A stretch of DNA of 64,000 nucleotides from Perca fluviatilis (GCF_010015445.1 NC_053116.1:27347637-27411636), one strand, 5' to 3'; numbered from the stretch's first letter, positions 13,661 to 25,370 are shown. Notes: a model not told the origin generated them from the letters alone. A program made the numbers and translations.

Positions 13661-16600
13661 AGAGGAAGAGAGTTAAAGAAGAAGAAACCATGAATGATGT
13701 AGTGGCTATTAAAGTGAATTGGTTAATGATAATGAGAGGAGTCATGGCATCATCAGTTAAAGCCTCTCCTCTCCTCTGTAATGGGCCTTAGCTGATTAAT
13801 GCTGTTGTCAGATTAAATCAGTTTAGCCTTTTAGTGAATCTGTGTTTGTGTAGGTGGACTTCAACGATGTGAGTGAAAATCGATTGCCTAAGTGTTTTTT
13901 GATGATGCCACTTATCAGAGTAACGTTGATTATGACCCATTTCTTCACTCTGTATAACCTTTAAGATAGCCCAGCTTTGTAGCTACGGGCAGAGTCAAGT
14001 TTTGGAATGAAAATACTGATCTGAAAAACAACCTCTTTGAGCCACTCCCCTCTGGCAGGAGGCTGAGGTCCATCAGGACCAAAACCTCACGCCACATGAA
14101 CAGTTTTTTCCCCTCAGCCACTAGCCTTATTAACAAGGCCTGGAACCCACCCTGACTCTCTCCACACTACACATCTGGCTCTACATGCCACTGTACTTAC
14201 CCTGCTACTTTTTACTTAACTTATTTTACTTATCTTATTTTATCTTATTCTTTTTTTTGTTATTACATACTGTGTGTATATATGTATAATTATATTGTTT
14301 ATATTCCTCTGATCCTTCTTATATTTACAGAATGTGTGACTTGCACCAACAACACCAAGACAAATTCCTTGTATGTGTAAAAAACGTATTTGGCAATAAA
14401 ACCTTTTCTGATTCTGATTTTAAAGTCTAATACCAGGAGCTAAATATAATTGAAATTATTCAGATTTTTTCCCACCGGAGAGGGTTTAATATTTTGCCTT
14501 TACGTTTCTTTACTTCGTTGTTAGTTCTGTGCTGATTTGTGTAACATTAACAAGCTCTTCCCCAAAAGAGATTTTGATCTCAAGCGATCATCCTGGTTAA
14601 AACGGTAAGTTCTCTTAAATCACAAAAGATTAGAAGATATATTTCCTCATTTACCTCGAGTGGCATATCCATGCAGATACAAGGAGAGTCAAACATGTTA
14701 TTCATTTTGTCTCAAACTAGACCTAGTTTGTTCACTGATTTCTAAAATCATATGTGTAAATTATTTCTGTATAGCGAGATGAGAGCCCTCTCACAATGTG
14801 GAATAATGTCCACTTATACCAACCTGAGTCTTCCCTCCTGTGCTCTCCTGAACCATGGTGCGAGACATGGAGCAGCTGATGGCAAAACACTGGAAAAATC
14901 CTCCGATGGTGTTACTCAGACCCAGGGCGATGAGTTCCTAAACCAGGTAAAACACTGTAAAATATATAAAGTATCAACCTTAAAAGAGCAGATTATCCTT
15001 AATTCCATCCATCTCATCCCTACCTGGTTGCTGTCCACCTTATATCCATATTTTAGGGCGAAGATTCTTCCCAGTGAGATGGCGATGCCGTAGCCAACCA
15101 CAGACAGAGCGAAGGCATCCCCGATCACCTGACCAAACAGAGAGGCATCTGGGAGAACAGGCGGCTGGAGGCTGGTAAACATGGAGAGTATAATACATCG
15201 CCCATTACAAATACTTCCTTTGTCATGTGTAAACAGACATTGCTGTGCTCGGCTTGGGTTTCTTACCCTGAGGGAATCACGCCCACCACATCCACTCCAT
15301 ATTTCTCCTGCAAGTTAACTTGCCAGGAGATCACTGTAGCAATAACAATCTGGAGAAACAGATAATGTAATAGTGTGTGTTTATCTTTGTAAGGAACTAA
15401 CTTTCCATAGAGTATATTAAAAGTGTATATACATATGCCTGTATACTCACACTAATCAGCTCCACAGGGATAGGAACAGGTATTTTTTTACTCAAGTATG
15501 TGTTGAGCTCCTTAGCAAAGATCAGGCCTAATATAGCAACAATACTGACCACAAGAGTACCAATGTTTGTCGCTGGAATGAGATAGCATATCTCCAACAC
15601 AGTCTGGAAAGAAAGAAATAATATAATTATTGCTTAAATGCTTATATGAAGAAGCACAAGAGAAATAAGTAGCACAAATATACACAGCATTTATACAAGA
15701 ATATACAATGCTCATGTTAAATTCTTGTCCATCACAGAGAAGAACATCAGCTCTATTGGCTTGTAAATATAAGGTGGAGGCAAATGTCTCCCTGGCTTTT
15801 ATGTTTTAAAGATAAAAGCATGCGTATAGGATAGATATGTTATACTTTCCAGCACAAGATCCTTGATGAAGTTTTAGGGTTAACAGTTGACATTCTTTCA
15901 CTTGTAGAAATCACTAAGAACTGTCCAAAATGCTTTGGAAATATTGAATGATTTCAGCCTTACTCTGTAAAATTAAATAAAAACATATAGAAGCAAACAG
16001 GTGTTAATGACTGTGTTCTTACATATAACAAGGAGAAGGGTCCACTGTATCTCTCAGGGCTGATGCCAAAGGTGTATTTGAGCTGGGACACAATGACGTG
16101 GATGGCAGCGCCTGTGGTGTAACCTCGGACCAGAGGCTCAGACAGGTAGGTCACAACGAAACCAAACTGGACTAGACCGAGTAGAATCTACATGCATAAC
16201 ACAGAATGAAAAACACATGGAGCTTCACATTAAGAAGGGAGAACAAACAAACACAACTTGCTAGTGTAAAGTTTGCACTAACAAGTTAACTAGCAGTTAT
16301 TTTAAAGCGCCCATATTGTGCTCATTTTCAGGTTCATACCTGTATTTTGAGGTTGTACCAGAATAGGTTTACATGGTTTAATTTTCAAAAAACACCATAT
16401 TTTTGTTGTACTGCACATTGCTGCAGCTCCTCTTCTCACCCTGTGTGTTCAGGTCTCTGTTTTAGCTACAGAGTGAGGCATCTCACTTCTGTATGATAGT
16501 TACGTATTGTAACTCCAGATTCAATGAGTATAGGTGCAGCCCTCTAAAGCTACGCTATTGGGTTTATCCCTTCGCGCATGCGCAGTCGTGAAGATTTCCT

Positions 16601-19600
16601 TTCCCGCCCTTGTGTACAGCTCGGGCTTCAACTACGTCCGCAGATACTGTATATATACACCGAGTGGACCCGTTGTTTATCTCCCAACATCAGCTTTTTC
16701 TTCAGCTAATGTAACAGGAGCAGGTGGCCCGAATCTTAAGAGGGCTGCGCCTATATTCATATAATCTGGAGTTACAATACGTAACTATCGTTCTATTTCG
16801 TATAGGCTTCACCCTCTAAGGCTACGCTATTGGGTTAGGGCGAAGCTGATGTAGTCAATGCCACCTGCGACACAGAGCCCACAAGCAGAACATAGACTAA
16901 CTTTTTCTCCAATGCAATGACAGGAGATTGTATCAAATAAATTATTATTCTGTTATTCTGATAAAAGAGCCTGCCATGGTAATGACTTGGCCTAACTGTC
17001 TGCAAGGCCCAAGCCATGAGTGTAGGCGTGCATGATTAGTGATTTTACTTGTCAATTAAAGTTCACCCAGTGTAGGGGAGAGGGAGGTGAGGCAGATGAA
17101 TACACATGCAGCGAATATCCTGATTGTAGGCATGATTAGTGAAAAATTGTATCATGATTGATAAATTAGGGGAAATCCACCCAAGGCAGGTGGGTGAACG
17201 CAGAAAAAAACGAATTATTCGTGATTGTATCATGATAGTGAGAAAAACGTATCATGAGTGACAATATATGTATATGGGACACCCGCTCTCCTCCCAGCAC
17301 CCAGTGCAAGAGGGGGGAGGACAGCAGGCAGATAGAAACGGATGAATGGGCATGGGGATGCCCAGGAGGCTGCTGCGCAGATGTCAGCTACTGTCATGCC
17401 CCTGAATAAGGGTGCAGATGCTGACAGTGCCCTTGTAGAATGTACCCGGATGCCCTGGGGGGGCACGCCGCCCTGACGGTTTATGAACGCTGCTGATGTA
17501 ACGTTGTCGCTCTCATGAAAATCGGCCAGGTAAACTATCGATTGTGGGGGGACCAGTGAGCTTTTCTGCCAGTGTATGGCGAAGCCCAGTGTTTGCAGGT
17601 GCCACAGAACTTCAACAGTGTGCAGCGCCGCCTTTTCTCGAGAGGGAGCCAGAATGAGCAAATCGTCCAGATCAAAGGAGGACTCTGAAGCCTTTTCTCC
17701 ACAACGGCTAAAGTGCCGTCTCCATGCATTTGGAAAAGGTGCGGGGGGCCAGTGAGTACCCGAATGGCAGCCGGTTGTACTGGAAATGGGCCCCTTGGAA
17801 AAAGAAGAGCAGGAATTTCCTGTCTCTGGGAATAATTTGGATGTGAAAGTATGCGTCTTTCAGATCCACAGACGTAAACCACTCGTGGTGGCGCACACAT
17901 TCCAACACGTGACAGTCAGCATGTGGAATGGGCGCTCCACGATGCACCGGTTCAATTGGGTCAGGTCGAGAATGGGGCGCAACCCGCCTGACTTTTTTGG
18001 AGTGAGAAAGTAGCAGGAGTAAAATCCCTCGTTCGCCTCCCCCGGAGGAACGTGGGAGATTGACCCTTTTGACAGTAGCTCCTCTAGCTCTGACGTCATG
18101 GCATCTCATTGTCGGTTGAGCGGTTAAACAACAACATGGCTAGGAAAAACTTCTTAAGTCATCAAAACTAATTAATTACAACTTGACCGCCCCATGACAG
18201 ATTAAAGTTTCACTTTCCATGATCCGTGACCGATGGAGGAGCATCTTGGCAGCAGGGATTTAAATCTTTAACTGACAATGTCTGGGAAAAGAAAATCTAC
18301 AGTGTGGGTGCACTTTGAAATAGCAAGTTTGGACTTCTGATAGAACTATGTAAATTCTTAGTTGGGGACTCCCTTAGTGATGACAGCACGTCTGTCCAAG
18401 AATGGGAAGATTACTCCCAAATATTTGATTTCCAGACCAGAGAATCTCTAATTTACCTGAAATAATCCGGACATGAAGGTGACAGCTGCAGCCACTCGGA
18501 CCCTCTCTGCATCCCGGGAGCTGATATTAACTATACTTGAGTTGGTCAAATTGTCCCATATCATAAAGTTGGAGTCTGGGGCCAATCGCTCTGTCACCCC
18601 TCCTATCATCACACTCATGACCGCATATGTTCCTGAAGAAAGGAGACAGAGACATAACACATTTTTGTTGGCCATATAACAACATATTGGACATTATGAG
18701 AGACATTTTTCTCGCCATTTCTTTCTCACGTTTTTCTTCTTGCCACGACTGATGGGGTCGAATGTGATACATTATGATCTGCCAGAGTGAGAACATTTGT
18801 AACCATTTTGGTTATTTTACATTTTTGTTTTGTCTGTGCCCTTCTCACTAGTTTGACAGATGCTAGAAGTGGATGTATTTACAACCTACCAATCAGAAAT
18901 TAGCAACAAAAAAAAGAAGAGTTGCAAAGTTGGATGAGCTAGTTTGGGCGGCCGTGGTTCCAGAAGTAAAAATCCCATTTATTTCCCCATAGACAATATT
19001 ACATGACCCACAGTTTAAGAACTTCTTTTTTTTTAAATTATTATTATTATTATTTTTGGGGCCTTTTTAGCCTTTATTTTGATAGGACAGCAGAAGAAAT
19101 GAAAGGGGAAAGAGAGGGGGGAAATGACATGCAGCAAAGGGCCGCAGGTCGGAGTCGAACCTGGGCCCGCTCCGTCGAGGAGTAAACCTCTATATAGGGG
19201 CACCCGCTCTACCAACTGAGCTATCCGTGCACCCAGTTTAAGTACTTCTATGGCTTGGATCAGAATGAAACCCTGCCGAATTAATCATCAGTACAGAGGT
19301 TAACAACTGTGTTAGAAAATATCTGCTTCTTTGATAAAAAGCCAAACGGTACAAGCCTGCGTACATAAAAAGGAAGTTAATGACAAGTATGGCGCTGTGT
19401 TTCAAACACAAATTCAACGTTAAAGCATTTTTGAATTTGCTACGACTCTAATTTATGCCTTGGACTTGCTTCTTCCCCATTGCACTGGTGGCAGAGGCTC
19501 AGAGGTATTGCAATATTTAGCCCAGTCCGCCATGATGAATGTTGATGTTGAAATAATTAAAACTGGTGGCCACAGCATAAATTATACGATTGTAATGTAC

Positions 19601-22092
19601 GGGAATGCACAATACGGAAATCACTTTGATGAACCAGTGGCTCCCCCTTTTTTTTTATTACCAAAAATAACGCCAAAAATCCATTGTTTTTCCCCTATAT
19701 TCATTCTGCAGCGGTGCACCGCCATGAACTGCAGCGACGCACTGTCAGTCCATGAATTAGGCAACCGTCTGTGGTTAGTTCACGTCTGTAATGGCAGGAC
19801 AGTCGAATGTGTCATCTAAACTGCTTACCGTAAGCCAGTTGAAACATTGCCGGTACTGGCCGGCGCACGTGAGCTAGGCCAGAGAATATTCGTAAAAACA
19901 GATTGGTGATGTTGTTTTGCCATCATTGTTCTCCGTGAAGTTTACTGGAAGTAATGTAATGTAGCTTTTTATCACGTGAAGTGAGCACTGCTCCGGACTG
20001 TATCTGTAACCCATCTGCAGGCTAAATTAGGCAACCTCAGGGTTACACTGTCAATTGTTCTTCTTTGAATACTATCCACACAAATTTATGGTGGATTAAT
20101 CCCCCCTTGTCAAAATGATAGTGATACAATACAAACCGAGTGAGATGTGCTTGGATGTGCCAAAGATGAAGTAGATGAGGACTGGGTAGAAGGAGGAGTA
20201 AAGGCCAAAGACTGGAGGAACAGATGCTAACAGGGCATAGGCCATACCTGCAGGGATATCAAAGGACAAATATGATTCCCTACAATACAGTAATAACAGC
20301 TATAACAACTAAAGCTATTGAGTAGTAGGGTTATGCACAACCTGCAGATTACCATTAAAAATAAACTAATTTTAACATCTTTTCATCTCTTCTACCTTCC
20401 CACCCCTCGCTGCATCTCAACTGAACTCATCCCCCTGAACCTCCGTCCTCACCCTGCGGCAACTGCATGATCCCCACACTGATTCCAGAGATCAGGTCAC
20501 CCAGGGCGTTTTCTCTGATGGAGTAACGAGGCAGCCATGACATAACAGGAACGCTACCCAGCAGGCAGTTCTTCAACCTGGGACCAGAACAGCTGAGTTT
20601 GTGTGTCAGAGAGACAGACCGGGAGAAAAAGAAGAGACAGATGGGTACATTGTTGTCGGGATATGCTTTGATGTCAGCGTACGTGTCGAATCTGAACTCC
20701 AGGCCACTTGGCTGATGTCTTGCTCTTAATTCTTTGTCTGTCAACTGTATGTTTAAAATAATTAAACCTCATAAATCCTTGAATAAATCCTCACCAAACA
20801 GTATTCTTACATTTAGAAGGACATATGACTTCCTGCTTTTGGTCTTAGACATGGATGGGGTCTTGATTCTGTTTGTGATCTGTTTTATCTCTATATACTT
20901 CAACATTTCAACATTTTCTGAGATTACAAAGCACTTTTCCTTACTTATTTGTCAAGTGACTGCATTATGTTTATGCGTGTGTGTTTATGTTGGAAACAGG
21001 TGACTTAGAAATACAATTTCACTGTGAAAAGTAGCACAATATATTAAAAAAATATCTTTTGTAATTTCCAGGAATTTTAAATCTAAGATGTGGACAAAAG
21101 TCAAACTACTTATCATGTATTCTCACTTACTTGCATGTTGTATCTATCTGCCTGGCCAAAGACCTTTTGACATGCATACCCATGTTCAGCATTTGCAAGA
21201 AGTTAATAGGTAGGTAAAGCAGGACTTTGCAAATGTTGTGAAAAATGTCCTTTTGATTTGGTTTATGTAATGAAGGGCCAGGGGTTCTAACTTCAACTAA
21301 AATGTATACATATAAATCAGTACTTTATGTACTGTATGAATACCAATTTATTCTGAATATAATTGCTGTATGATTTTGTGCAAGAGAAAATGTCTGAATG
21401 TAGAAAGAGATTAGTTTGTCAGATACAGTCAACCCAGCATGGCCTGCGTATGGATAAAAGATTAACTTGTACTTTAACTATTTCAACATCTTATTTACCT
21501 GTACTGTGACTTGTAATGTTGTATCAAGAGCTCCATCATGAGTGATTAATTTTATTGTCATTGCTTATTACTGCTGTGCATGGTTGCATGGTTTAAGAAA
21601 ATGGCTATAATCTGTGTTGCTTGCATGTACTGAATGTGGATACTGCTGATGTGTAACTTTACTAATGTCTTGCTGCCTCCTGTCACTCTGCATGGCTTCT
21701 AGAGAAAGCGTATATTGTTGCTCTAGTGGTCTTTATGATGTCTTTTTGACTTCTGTCCGTACATTTTAACCTGTACTAATGTCTTGCTGTTTTCTGTTGC
21801 TCTGGTCTGAAAATGTCTGGCCAAAAGACTAGTTAAAAATTTGCCAGCTGACCAACACTGGCACATTTACAGACATGTTGATTAATGGGAGTAGTCCTTC
21901 ATAAATAAAATAAATGAAAATGAAAAGTTTAAATGCATAATAAAGCAGATGTGGGCAACTTTACCTCATTGACTTTTTGACCTTCTCAGATAGAGATGTT
22001 TTTGAGTCAGACTTTTGTGCCATCTCATCCACTTCTCCCTCGTCCAGGATCTCCCTGTGCACGCTGTAGCCCACCCTTCTCCTCTCTGCCAT
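276..22092 (-). CDS. slc26a6: Solute carrier family 26 member 6 (anion exchanger), 3' end off window
   Basis: Multi-pass anion exchanger of the SLC26/SulP family. Family members swap chloride for bicarbonate, oxalate or sulfate at the plasma membrane of epithelia. Fifteen exons join in phase to give 587 residues: 22092-21965, 20577-20453, 20247-20137, 18632-18457, 16187-16023, 15603-15451, 15349-15267, 15171-15024, 14937-14824, 13566-13489, 12310-12215, 10377-10271, 10074-10005, 8827-8735, 389-276. The start ATG lies in a GCCATGG context and opens [14 protein letters not shown]. Visible family marks are [30 protein letters not shown] and [13 protein letters not shown]. Ser388-Arg389 lie in SCSMSRTM, the anion-site pair of prestin and its relatives. 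Loop 2 has three N-glycosylation sequons (Asn149, 152, 157). The STAS domain begins near residue 495 and includes a lysine-rich insertion in exon 15. The last STAS exons and the stop lie left of base 1. Orthology to SLC26A6, rather than A3 or A5, is inferred from the closest residue match and from lying in the same window as wdr6. Confidence 0.9.
1178..1985 (+). mobile_element. Internally deleted Tc1/mariner element
   Basis: Terminal inverted repeats begin CTCAGCAAAAAAAGAAACG on the left and match the right end CGTTTCTTTTTTTGCTGAA. Both ends are flanked by TA, the Tc1/mariner target. The inside keeps the transposase DNA-binding part on the plus strand ([14 protein letters not shown], then DRPRSGRP near 1560 to 1630), followed almost directly by the usual transposase C-terminal tail. 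The catalytic middle is missing and there are in-frame stops, so the copy cannot move by itself. It lies in the last visible intron of slc26a6. Confidence 0.85.
1986..2056. repeat. (AT)n then (CA)n microsatellite
   Basis: An AT dinucleotide run starts at the TA beside the right end of the Tc1 remnant and passes into an interrupted CA run. The run may have grown from the TA target site. Confidence 0.9.
2490..4105 (-). mobile_element. Full-length Tc1-like transposon, transposase broken
   Basis: A 1616-base element flanked by TA, with terminal inverted repeats of about 210 bases starting CAGTGCCCTCCACAATTATT. Each arm carries a second internal copy of CACAATTATTGGCACC, the IR/DR layout of many fish Tc1 elements. 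The transposase lies on the minus strand from about 3722 to 2690. It shows the DDE motifs [31 protein letters not shown] and [15 protein letters not shown]. The reading frame changes at least three times (near 3440, 3240 and 2990), so it is a pseudogene. Both ends look intact, so the copy could still be moved in trans. Confidence 0.93.
4241..5958. mobile_element. Foldback DNA transposon with tandem 18-base subrepeats
   Basis: The 1718-base unit is nearly all inverted repeat. The left end CGGTGGCCCTGAGAGGCC mirrors the right end GGCCTCTCAGGGCCACTG, and both are flanked by TA. Each arm carries a long tandem array of a roughly 18-base unit: CAAATAAGAAAACACACG-like at 4262-4590, and its complement at 5400-5935. 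The inner arms (4745-4950 and 5040-5225) are also complementary. The centre lies near 5000. Class is uncertain: the TA flanks suggest Tc1/mariner, but no transposase is present. Confidence 0.8.
5029..5214 (+). other. Secretory-leader-like small reading frame in foldback element
   Basis: A 61-residue frame starting [19 protein letters not shown]. It has one basic residue, a hydrophobic stretch and then a polar cysteine-containing tail (LVECRKECW). Three N-glycosylation sequons follow (NAS, NIS, NCS) and the frame ends at TGA. The mirrored arm encodes the same tail on the minus strand (about 4950 to 4751), but a one-base insertion shifts the leader out of frame. It could be a captured host exon or chance. 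Function unknown. Confidence 0.2.
5961..7600. other. Intronic sequence without recognised genes
   Basis: Part of the 8.3 kb intron between exons 14 and 15 of slc26a6. I see no exon, RNA gene or complete element. A purine-rich GGAGAAGGA stretch lies at 7340-7385 after a CT-rich stretch at 7235-7330. Confidence 0.5.
7604..7648. repeat. (GT)n microsatellite
   Basis: An uninterrupted GT run in the large intron of slc26a6. Confidence 0.95.
7895..8404 (-). mobile_element. Non-autonomous hAT element with BED-finger relic
   Basis: The termini TAGTGCTGTC and GACAGCACTA are inverted. They are flanked by perfect 8-base direct repeats ATAATTAT (7887-7894 and 8405-8412), the hAT hallmark. The minus strand from about 8225 to 8090 keeps a BED zinc-finger pattern ([11 protein letters not shown] followed by LKYHLMAKH). 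The rest of the transposase is absent, so the copy is not autonomous. Confidence 0.93.
8701..8720. repeat. (GT)n beside exon 14 donor
   Basis: Short GT run 14 bases downstream of the exon 14 donor of slc26a6 (CA on the transcribed sense). A shorter run sits at the same place in the paralogue. Confidence 0.9.
8880..9000. repeat. GCTAACAT-rich interspersed repeat
   Basis: Contains repeated GCTAACAT and AGCATGCTAACAT words. Related stretches occur near 11885-11945 and 54760-54790. This matches a dispersed fish repeat of unclear class. The remaining intron up to 10004 shows no exon. Confidence 0.45.
10620..11838. mobile_element. hAT-like non-autonomous element (degenerate)
   Basis: Mirrored ends contain related words: GGAACGGTACACAGAAG and CACGGTTCGGTACGAG on the left, ACCGAACCGTGACG and TGAACCGTTCCGCCCCTA on the right. 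The left tip is eroded and no clean target duplication was found. A 130-base piece at 11345-11473 resembles the end of the hAT element at 23643-24206, which suggests nesting. The short reading frames show no domain. Confidence 0.5.
12709..13326 (+). mobile_element. 5'-truncated L1-clade LINE with target-site duplications
   Basis: The plus strand keeps the last ~85 codons of ORF2 (12767-13024), with [18 protein letters not shown] and a stop. A GT-rich 3' UTR and an A-run (13298-13317) follow. The element lies between two copies of TGAATAAGTATCTGT (12694-12708 and 13327-13341), a 15-base target duplication. The 5' junction holds a 34-base perfect palindrome (12715-12748). Located in intron 10 of slc26a6. 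Confidence 0.85.
13615..13658. repeat. (GA)n microsatellite
   Basis: GA run about 50 bases from the acceptor of exon 10 of slc26a6. On the transcribed sense it is CT. Confidence 0.95.
13930..14425 (+). mobile_element. 3' fragment of an L2-like LINE
   Basis: The plus strand reads the C-terminal tail [19 protein letters not shown] then [14 protein letters not shown] and a stop, typical of the end of ORF2 in L2-related LINEs. A 3' UTR follows, ending in the short tandem tail TTCTGATTCTGATT. Most of the element is missing. Located in intron 9 of slc26a6. Confidence 0.75.
16300..16494. repeat. Interspersed repeat fragment interrupted by DIRS-like element
   Basis: Begins AAAGCGCCCATATTGTGC and runs to GAGGCATCTCACTTCTGTA. 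I recognise the wording as an abundant percomorph repeat of unclear class. It stops abruptly at the terminal repeat of the next element, consistent with a nested insertion. Confidence 0.45.
16495..18120 (-). mobile_element. Degenerate DIRS-like retroelement fragment
   Basis: The minus strand carries broken reverse-transcriptase blocks from about 18099 to 17480: [62 protein letters not shown] and [14 protein letters not shown]. These are the order and wording of DIRS-type RTs. Several frame changes interrupt it. The low end has a 27-base inverted pair (16495-16521 and 16763-16789), as expected for DIRS inverted termini. RNase H, methylase and recombinase parts are not visible. Located in intron 4 of slc26a6. 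Confidence 0.75.
19027..19233 (-). mobile_element. tRNA-derived SINE, copy 1
   Basis: On the minus strand the head reads like a tRNA, with an A-box GGATAGCTCAGTTGGTAGAG and a B-box GGTTCGACTCC. A body with TGCTGCATGTCATTTCC and an AT-rich tail follows. Flanking 16-base duplications CAGTTTAAG(A/T)ACTTCT lie at 19011-19026 and 19234-19249. Located in intron 3 of slc26a6. Confidence 0.88.
19250..20136. other. Intron 3 remainder, nothing recognised
   Basis: No exon-like segment with flanking splice sites or RNA gene was seen. A 119-codon open stretch at 19460-19819 on the plus strand has no family resemblance. Confidence 0.4.
20578..21964. other. Intron 1 of slc26a6
   Basis: Lies between the donor of exon 1 (GTAAAG at 21964) and the acceptor of exon 2. 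It is AT-rich with no recognisable element ends. Confidence 0.5.
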
Positions 22093-23634
22093 GGCTAAAA
22101 CTAGCTGGAACACAAACAATATCTTATTTTCTTTCCAAATATTTTGTTTTGGCAGGAAATCTATTCCTTATGTTTCAATCATTATTGCACAACGTGGCAG
22201 TTATATTTTCAGTTTTTTCCATTTTGTAAGAAAATACCTAAAGAAATATCTACAAAAAAGCTTAACATATTACTATATCAATAAGATGCTAGTCTAAATA
22301 TTGTTTTGGCACAATAACAGCTGTAGAAATACAATTAGTTTCATGTTTATTCATGTCCTGATCGCGATCCCTCTGGGACTGAACTGTTTAAAACTTTTGA
22401 TCATAATTACCTTGTTTGTTCCAGCTGAAAAAATGCTTTCTATGTTGAAAGATTTATTTTACAAAAAGCCTAGAATGTACTGAAAGCCTGAGATGAACCA
22501 TTCATATTTAGTGTAGGTTTTCAGAGGCGTGATATAATGTTTTGTTTTCTATACGGATGTCTTTTATCTGTTATTCCAGTTCAGAGGACATAGATCCAAC
22601 TCCAAGTCTATTTCTGCTCAGGGTTGTAAAGAAAATCGTCCACCTAAATTAAAAAGTCTTCACAATCATAAGATGGCACATCCCTCTTCATGAAGAATGA
22701 ATCCTCTCTGTGTGCAGTGGTCCTCAGGCTTCAAATCAAATCTGCTGTAGAGTTTTCCATCAGATCCAAGTGGCTCCACTGTTTGTTGTTGCAGCCAACA
22801 GAAGAAGGTAAGGTTTTATTTTTAAACCCACGATTCTCTGACAAAATTGACAAAGAAAAACCTTGTCAGCGTGCCCTCTTCCTCAGATTTGTCGGAGGCT
22901 GAGATGGTCTCGGTCTACGTTGTGGCTCCACTGCTGTGACTTGTGACTTTGAAGGGAAATCTAGATATGACAATGGACATTGTTGGGGAGGGACAGGGCA
23001 AAGGTGGTAACAGATATGGTAGAAATTAGGGACGGCAATGCATGTTTGTTTATTAACCGAGTGAGTTAGTTATTTTTTTATAGTTATTGTCATGTGTTTA
23101 ATTTATTGTGTCAATCATCTTTTGCCCTTGGAAAAAAAAAAATGATTCAACATGCAACATCAATTTATACCAGACAGAGTCTTCGCTATTTTGTATAGCT
23201 GTGTTTTATGTGTCTTTTCTTTTATCGGTGTGTGATTAGATTAGTCAGCCATTTCAGCTTAGTCAGGGTTGTTCTTGTTAATTTATAATTGCACCACAGG
23301 GAAGTTAATGGGAGGGTCTGTGTAATCAATGGAAGAACAGATACTGGTTAACTTTAGTAGGACAAACAACATGCTTTCTTAAAGACACAGGGTGTTTTAT
23401 ATGTGCACCAACAGGCACTGATACTTTCATTTGCTTAGTCACACTTTTGTCTCCATTTTCCCCCTCAGTGGATCAGAGAGATTACACCTTCAAATCCCTC
23501 AAACAACAAGACTAGGTTGAAACCTAGTATATGGCTAGACTGCGTTTGGTCAGTGTGCTAAATTGTGGCCAAATTGTTACACAGATAGTCAGTGGTAGCG
23601 TCTATAATGTGAATTCCTGGATATTAAATGTTCA
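22093..23634. other. Upstream region of slc26a6
   Basis: Presumed promoter and 5' UTR side of slc26a6. I could not fix a TATA box, a non-coding exon or a start site. Short open stretches here show no family resemblance. Confidence 0.4.
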
Positions 23635-23642
23635 TCTGCAAT

Positions 23643-24206
23643 CAGTGTTGCCAGCTCACTTCCAATGACGGTAGCTAGCACTAGCTCCAAAAGTCTCTTA
23701 AAGTTGCCAGATGATGTCCTATGCTTATTAACATATACAAAAAAGGTAAAAGAAATAAAAATAAAAAACTTTAAATAAATTAAATTCTATAATAAATTTA
23801 AAATAAAATAAATAAATAAATCTACAAAGGTAGGAAGAAGATCAAACAAACTATTTAAATATGTATTATTTATTAGAAACACCCTAATTGAAAGAAAGTT
23901 TTAAAGCAGGAGCGTCAACGTAACCATGGAAATTTACTACAACTCAACTCCCACTCCTGCAGCGAGTTGGTGCTCTCCTGCCCCCCACACCTACTGAGAG
24001 CCTGCGCACAGAGCAAGAGGGAGAGACCCTGCGCTGTTGGCAGAAGAGCCATGAACAGCGATTACATTGAGCAGCATGCATGGGAACAAATAATAATATA
24101 TTTTAATATAATTCTGATGAGCTTAATAAGTTGTTAAATTTGTTGAGTTGCGTTTTAGGAGGAAAGTTGCTATAATGGTCTGAAAGTCGCCAAGTTAGCA
24201 ACGCTG
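23643..24206. mobile_element. hAT non-autonomous element
   Basis: Begins CAGTGTTGCCAGCT and ends with the inverted AAGTTAGCAACGCTG. It is flanked by perfect 8-base direct repeats TCTGCAAT (23635-23642 and 24207-24214). There is no transposase frame. The end sequence also appears inside the degenerate element at 10620-11838. Confidence 0.88.
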
Positions 24207-25246
24207 TCTGCAATTTTCTGTAGTGGTCCCAGTAATATTTGTTCTACAGTACAGGAGCATACCATACGACATGGTTTAGCTATGTTTGAGTCAAATAATT
24301 GAGGACTGCTTTAATATGATGAAGTCAACAATATAATCATGCTATTTTCAACAATTTATTGTTATGGATTACTCATCAAGTGTTACTGTCCTATTTCACT
24401 TGCCAACACACAGTGGAGGGGTGATGGTTTGTGTTTTTATTAAACAGACCAGAGCTGGGTTGCATCCCATTACAATTATGAACATGCCCACAGCCTCAAA
24501 TGTTGGTATTATGGAATTCATAGCAAGAAAACTTTACTGCTACCAGATTGAGGTTGGGAAGTACAGGGGGGACTTTGCTTTACTTTGGTCTTGAGGAGCT
24601 GTAGCATTTATTCATAAACACACTGAAACCTGCATTGTTCTACCATTTGACAGTTGTACTGTTCATTTCTTCTCTGATCTGACCCCCCCCCCACACACAC
24701 ACACACACACACACACTGCACTGAGCTATTCCTCCTACAACATATGCATTAAACTGTGTCAACACCCTACAAATATAGGATTGCGCCGCCACAACAACAA
24801 CCACATATGTATGGAGTAGGTCGATCAGATGATTGATCAAAGAGGCAAAAACATTACCAGTGGAAGTACTATTCACTTTAAAAGAGCAACAGCCAACGGG
24901 GAAACACCAACACTATCAGCCAATGGTGTACTGTAACTTCATTAATCACTCTCAAAACAAGTGAAAAACAAAAGCACAGGTGAAGGAATGATTATTCAGA
25001 CCCAATGACACTTAAACCATAACAAAAGAGCTTTCAATGAGATACACATGAACCAGCAAAGAATTATAGACCAAAAAACCCCAGGATACATATCTTTGCA
25101 CATCGTTTTGGTTGCTGGAACTGTAATCCACATGTTGAAAAAAACTGAGTGTGTTTTGTTATCTTAGTTTAAACCAAACATTGTGTTACCCATATTGTTG
25201 CTGGAACTCACTGTTCAATAGAGCAGGTCAACTTGTGGTGCGCAAA

Positions 25247-25320
25247 GCCCCAGTAGCCTATTGGATAAGGCACTGGCCTCCTAAGTCAGAGATTGTGAGT
25301 TTTGAGTTCCATCTGGGGTG
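25247..25320 (+). pseudogene. tRNA-Arg(CCT)-like gene, probably decayed
   Basis: Acceptor stem GCCCCAG pairs with CTGGGGT (one G:T). The D-arm (GGATAAGGC) and an anticodon arm with CCT (CTGGCCTCCTAAGTCAG) are kept. The T-arm has an extra T and changes in the B-box (GTTTTGAGTTCC instead of GTTCGAGTCC), so pol III use and folding are doubtful. It is followed by the same short linker type seen before the two iMet genes. Confidence 0.7.
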
Positions 25321-25326
25321 ACTGAC

Positions 25327-25370
25327 AGCAGAGTAACACCACCCATAACATCTTCGACCACTTCTTCATC
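25327..25370 (+). pseudogene. Remnant of initiator tRNA-Met
   Basis: Starts AGCAGAGT like the intact iMet genes. It keeps CCCATAAC around the anticodon and a TCGA-like T-arm word, but much of the D-arm is lost. The assignment leans on its position directly after the Arg-like sequence. Confidence 0.4.

Noticed and set aside
17860..18109. Reverse transcriptase as part of a host gene or a virus
   Set aside because: Motif order and inverted termini fit a DIRS-like retrotransposon with broken frames. No envelope or other viral genes are present.
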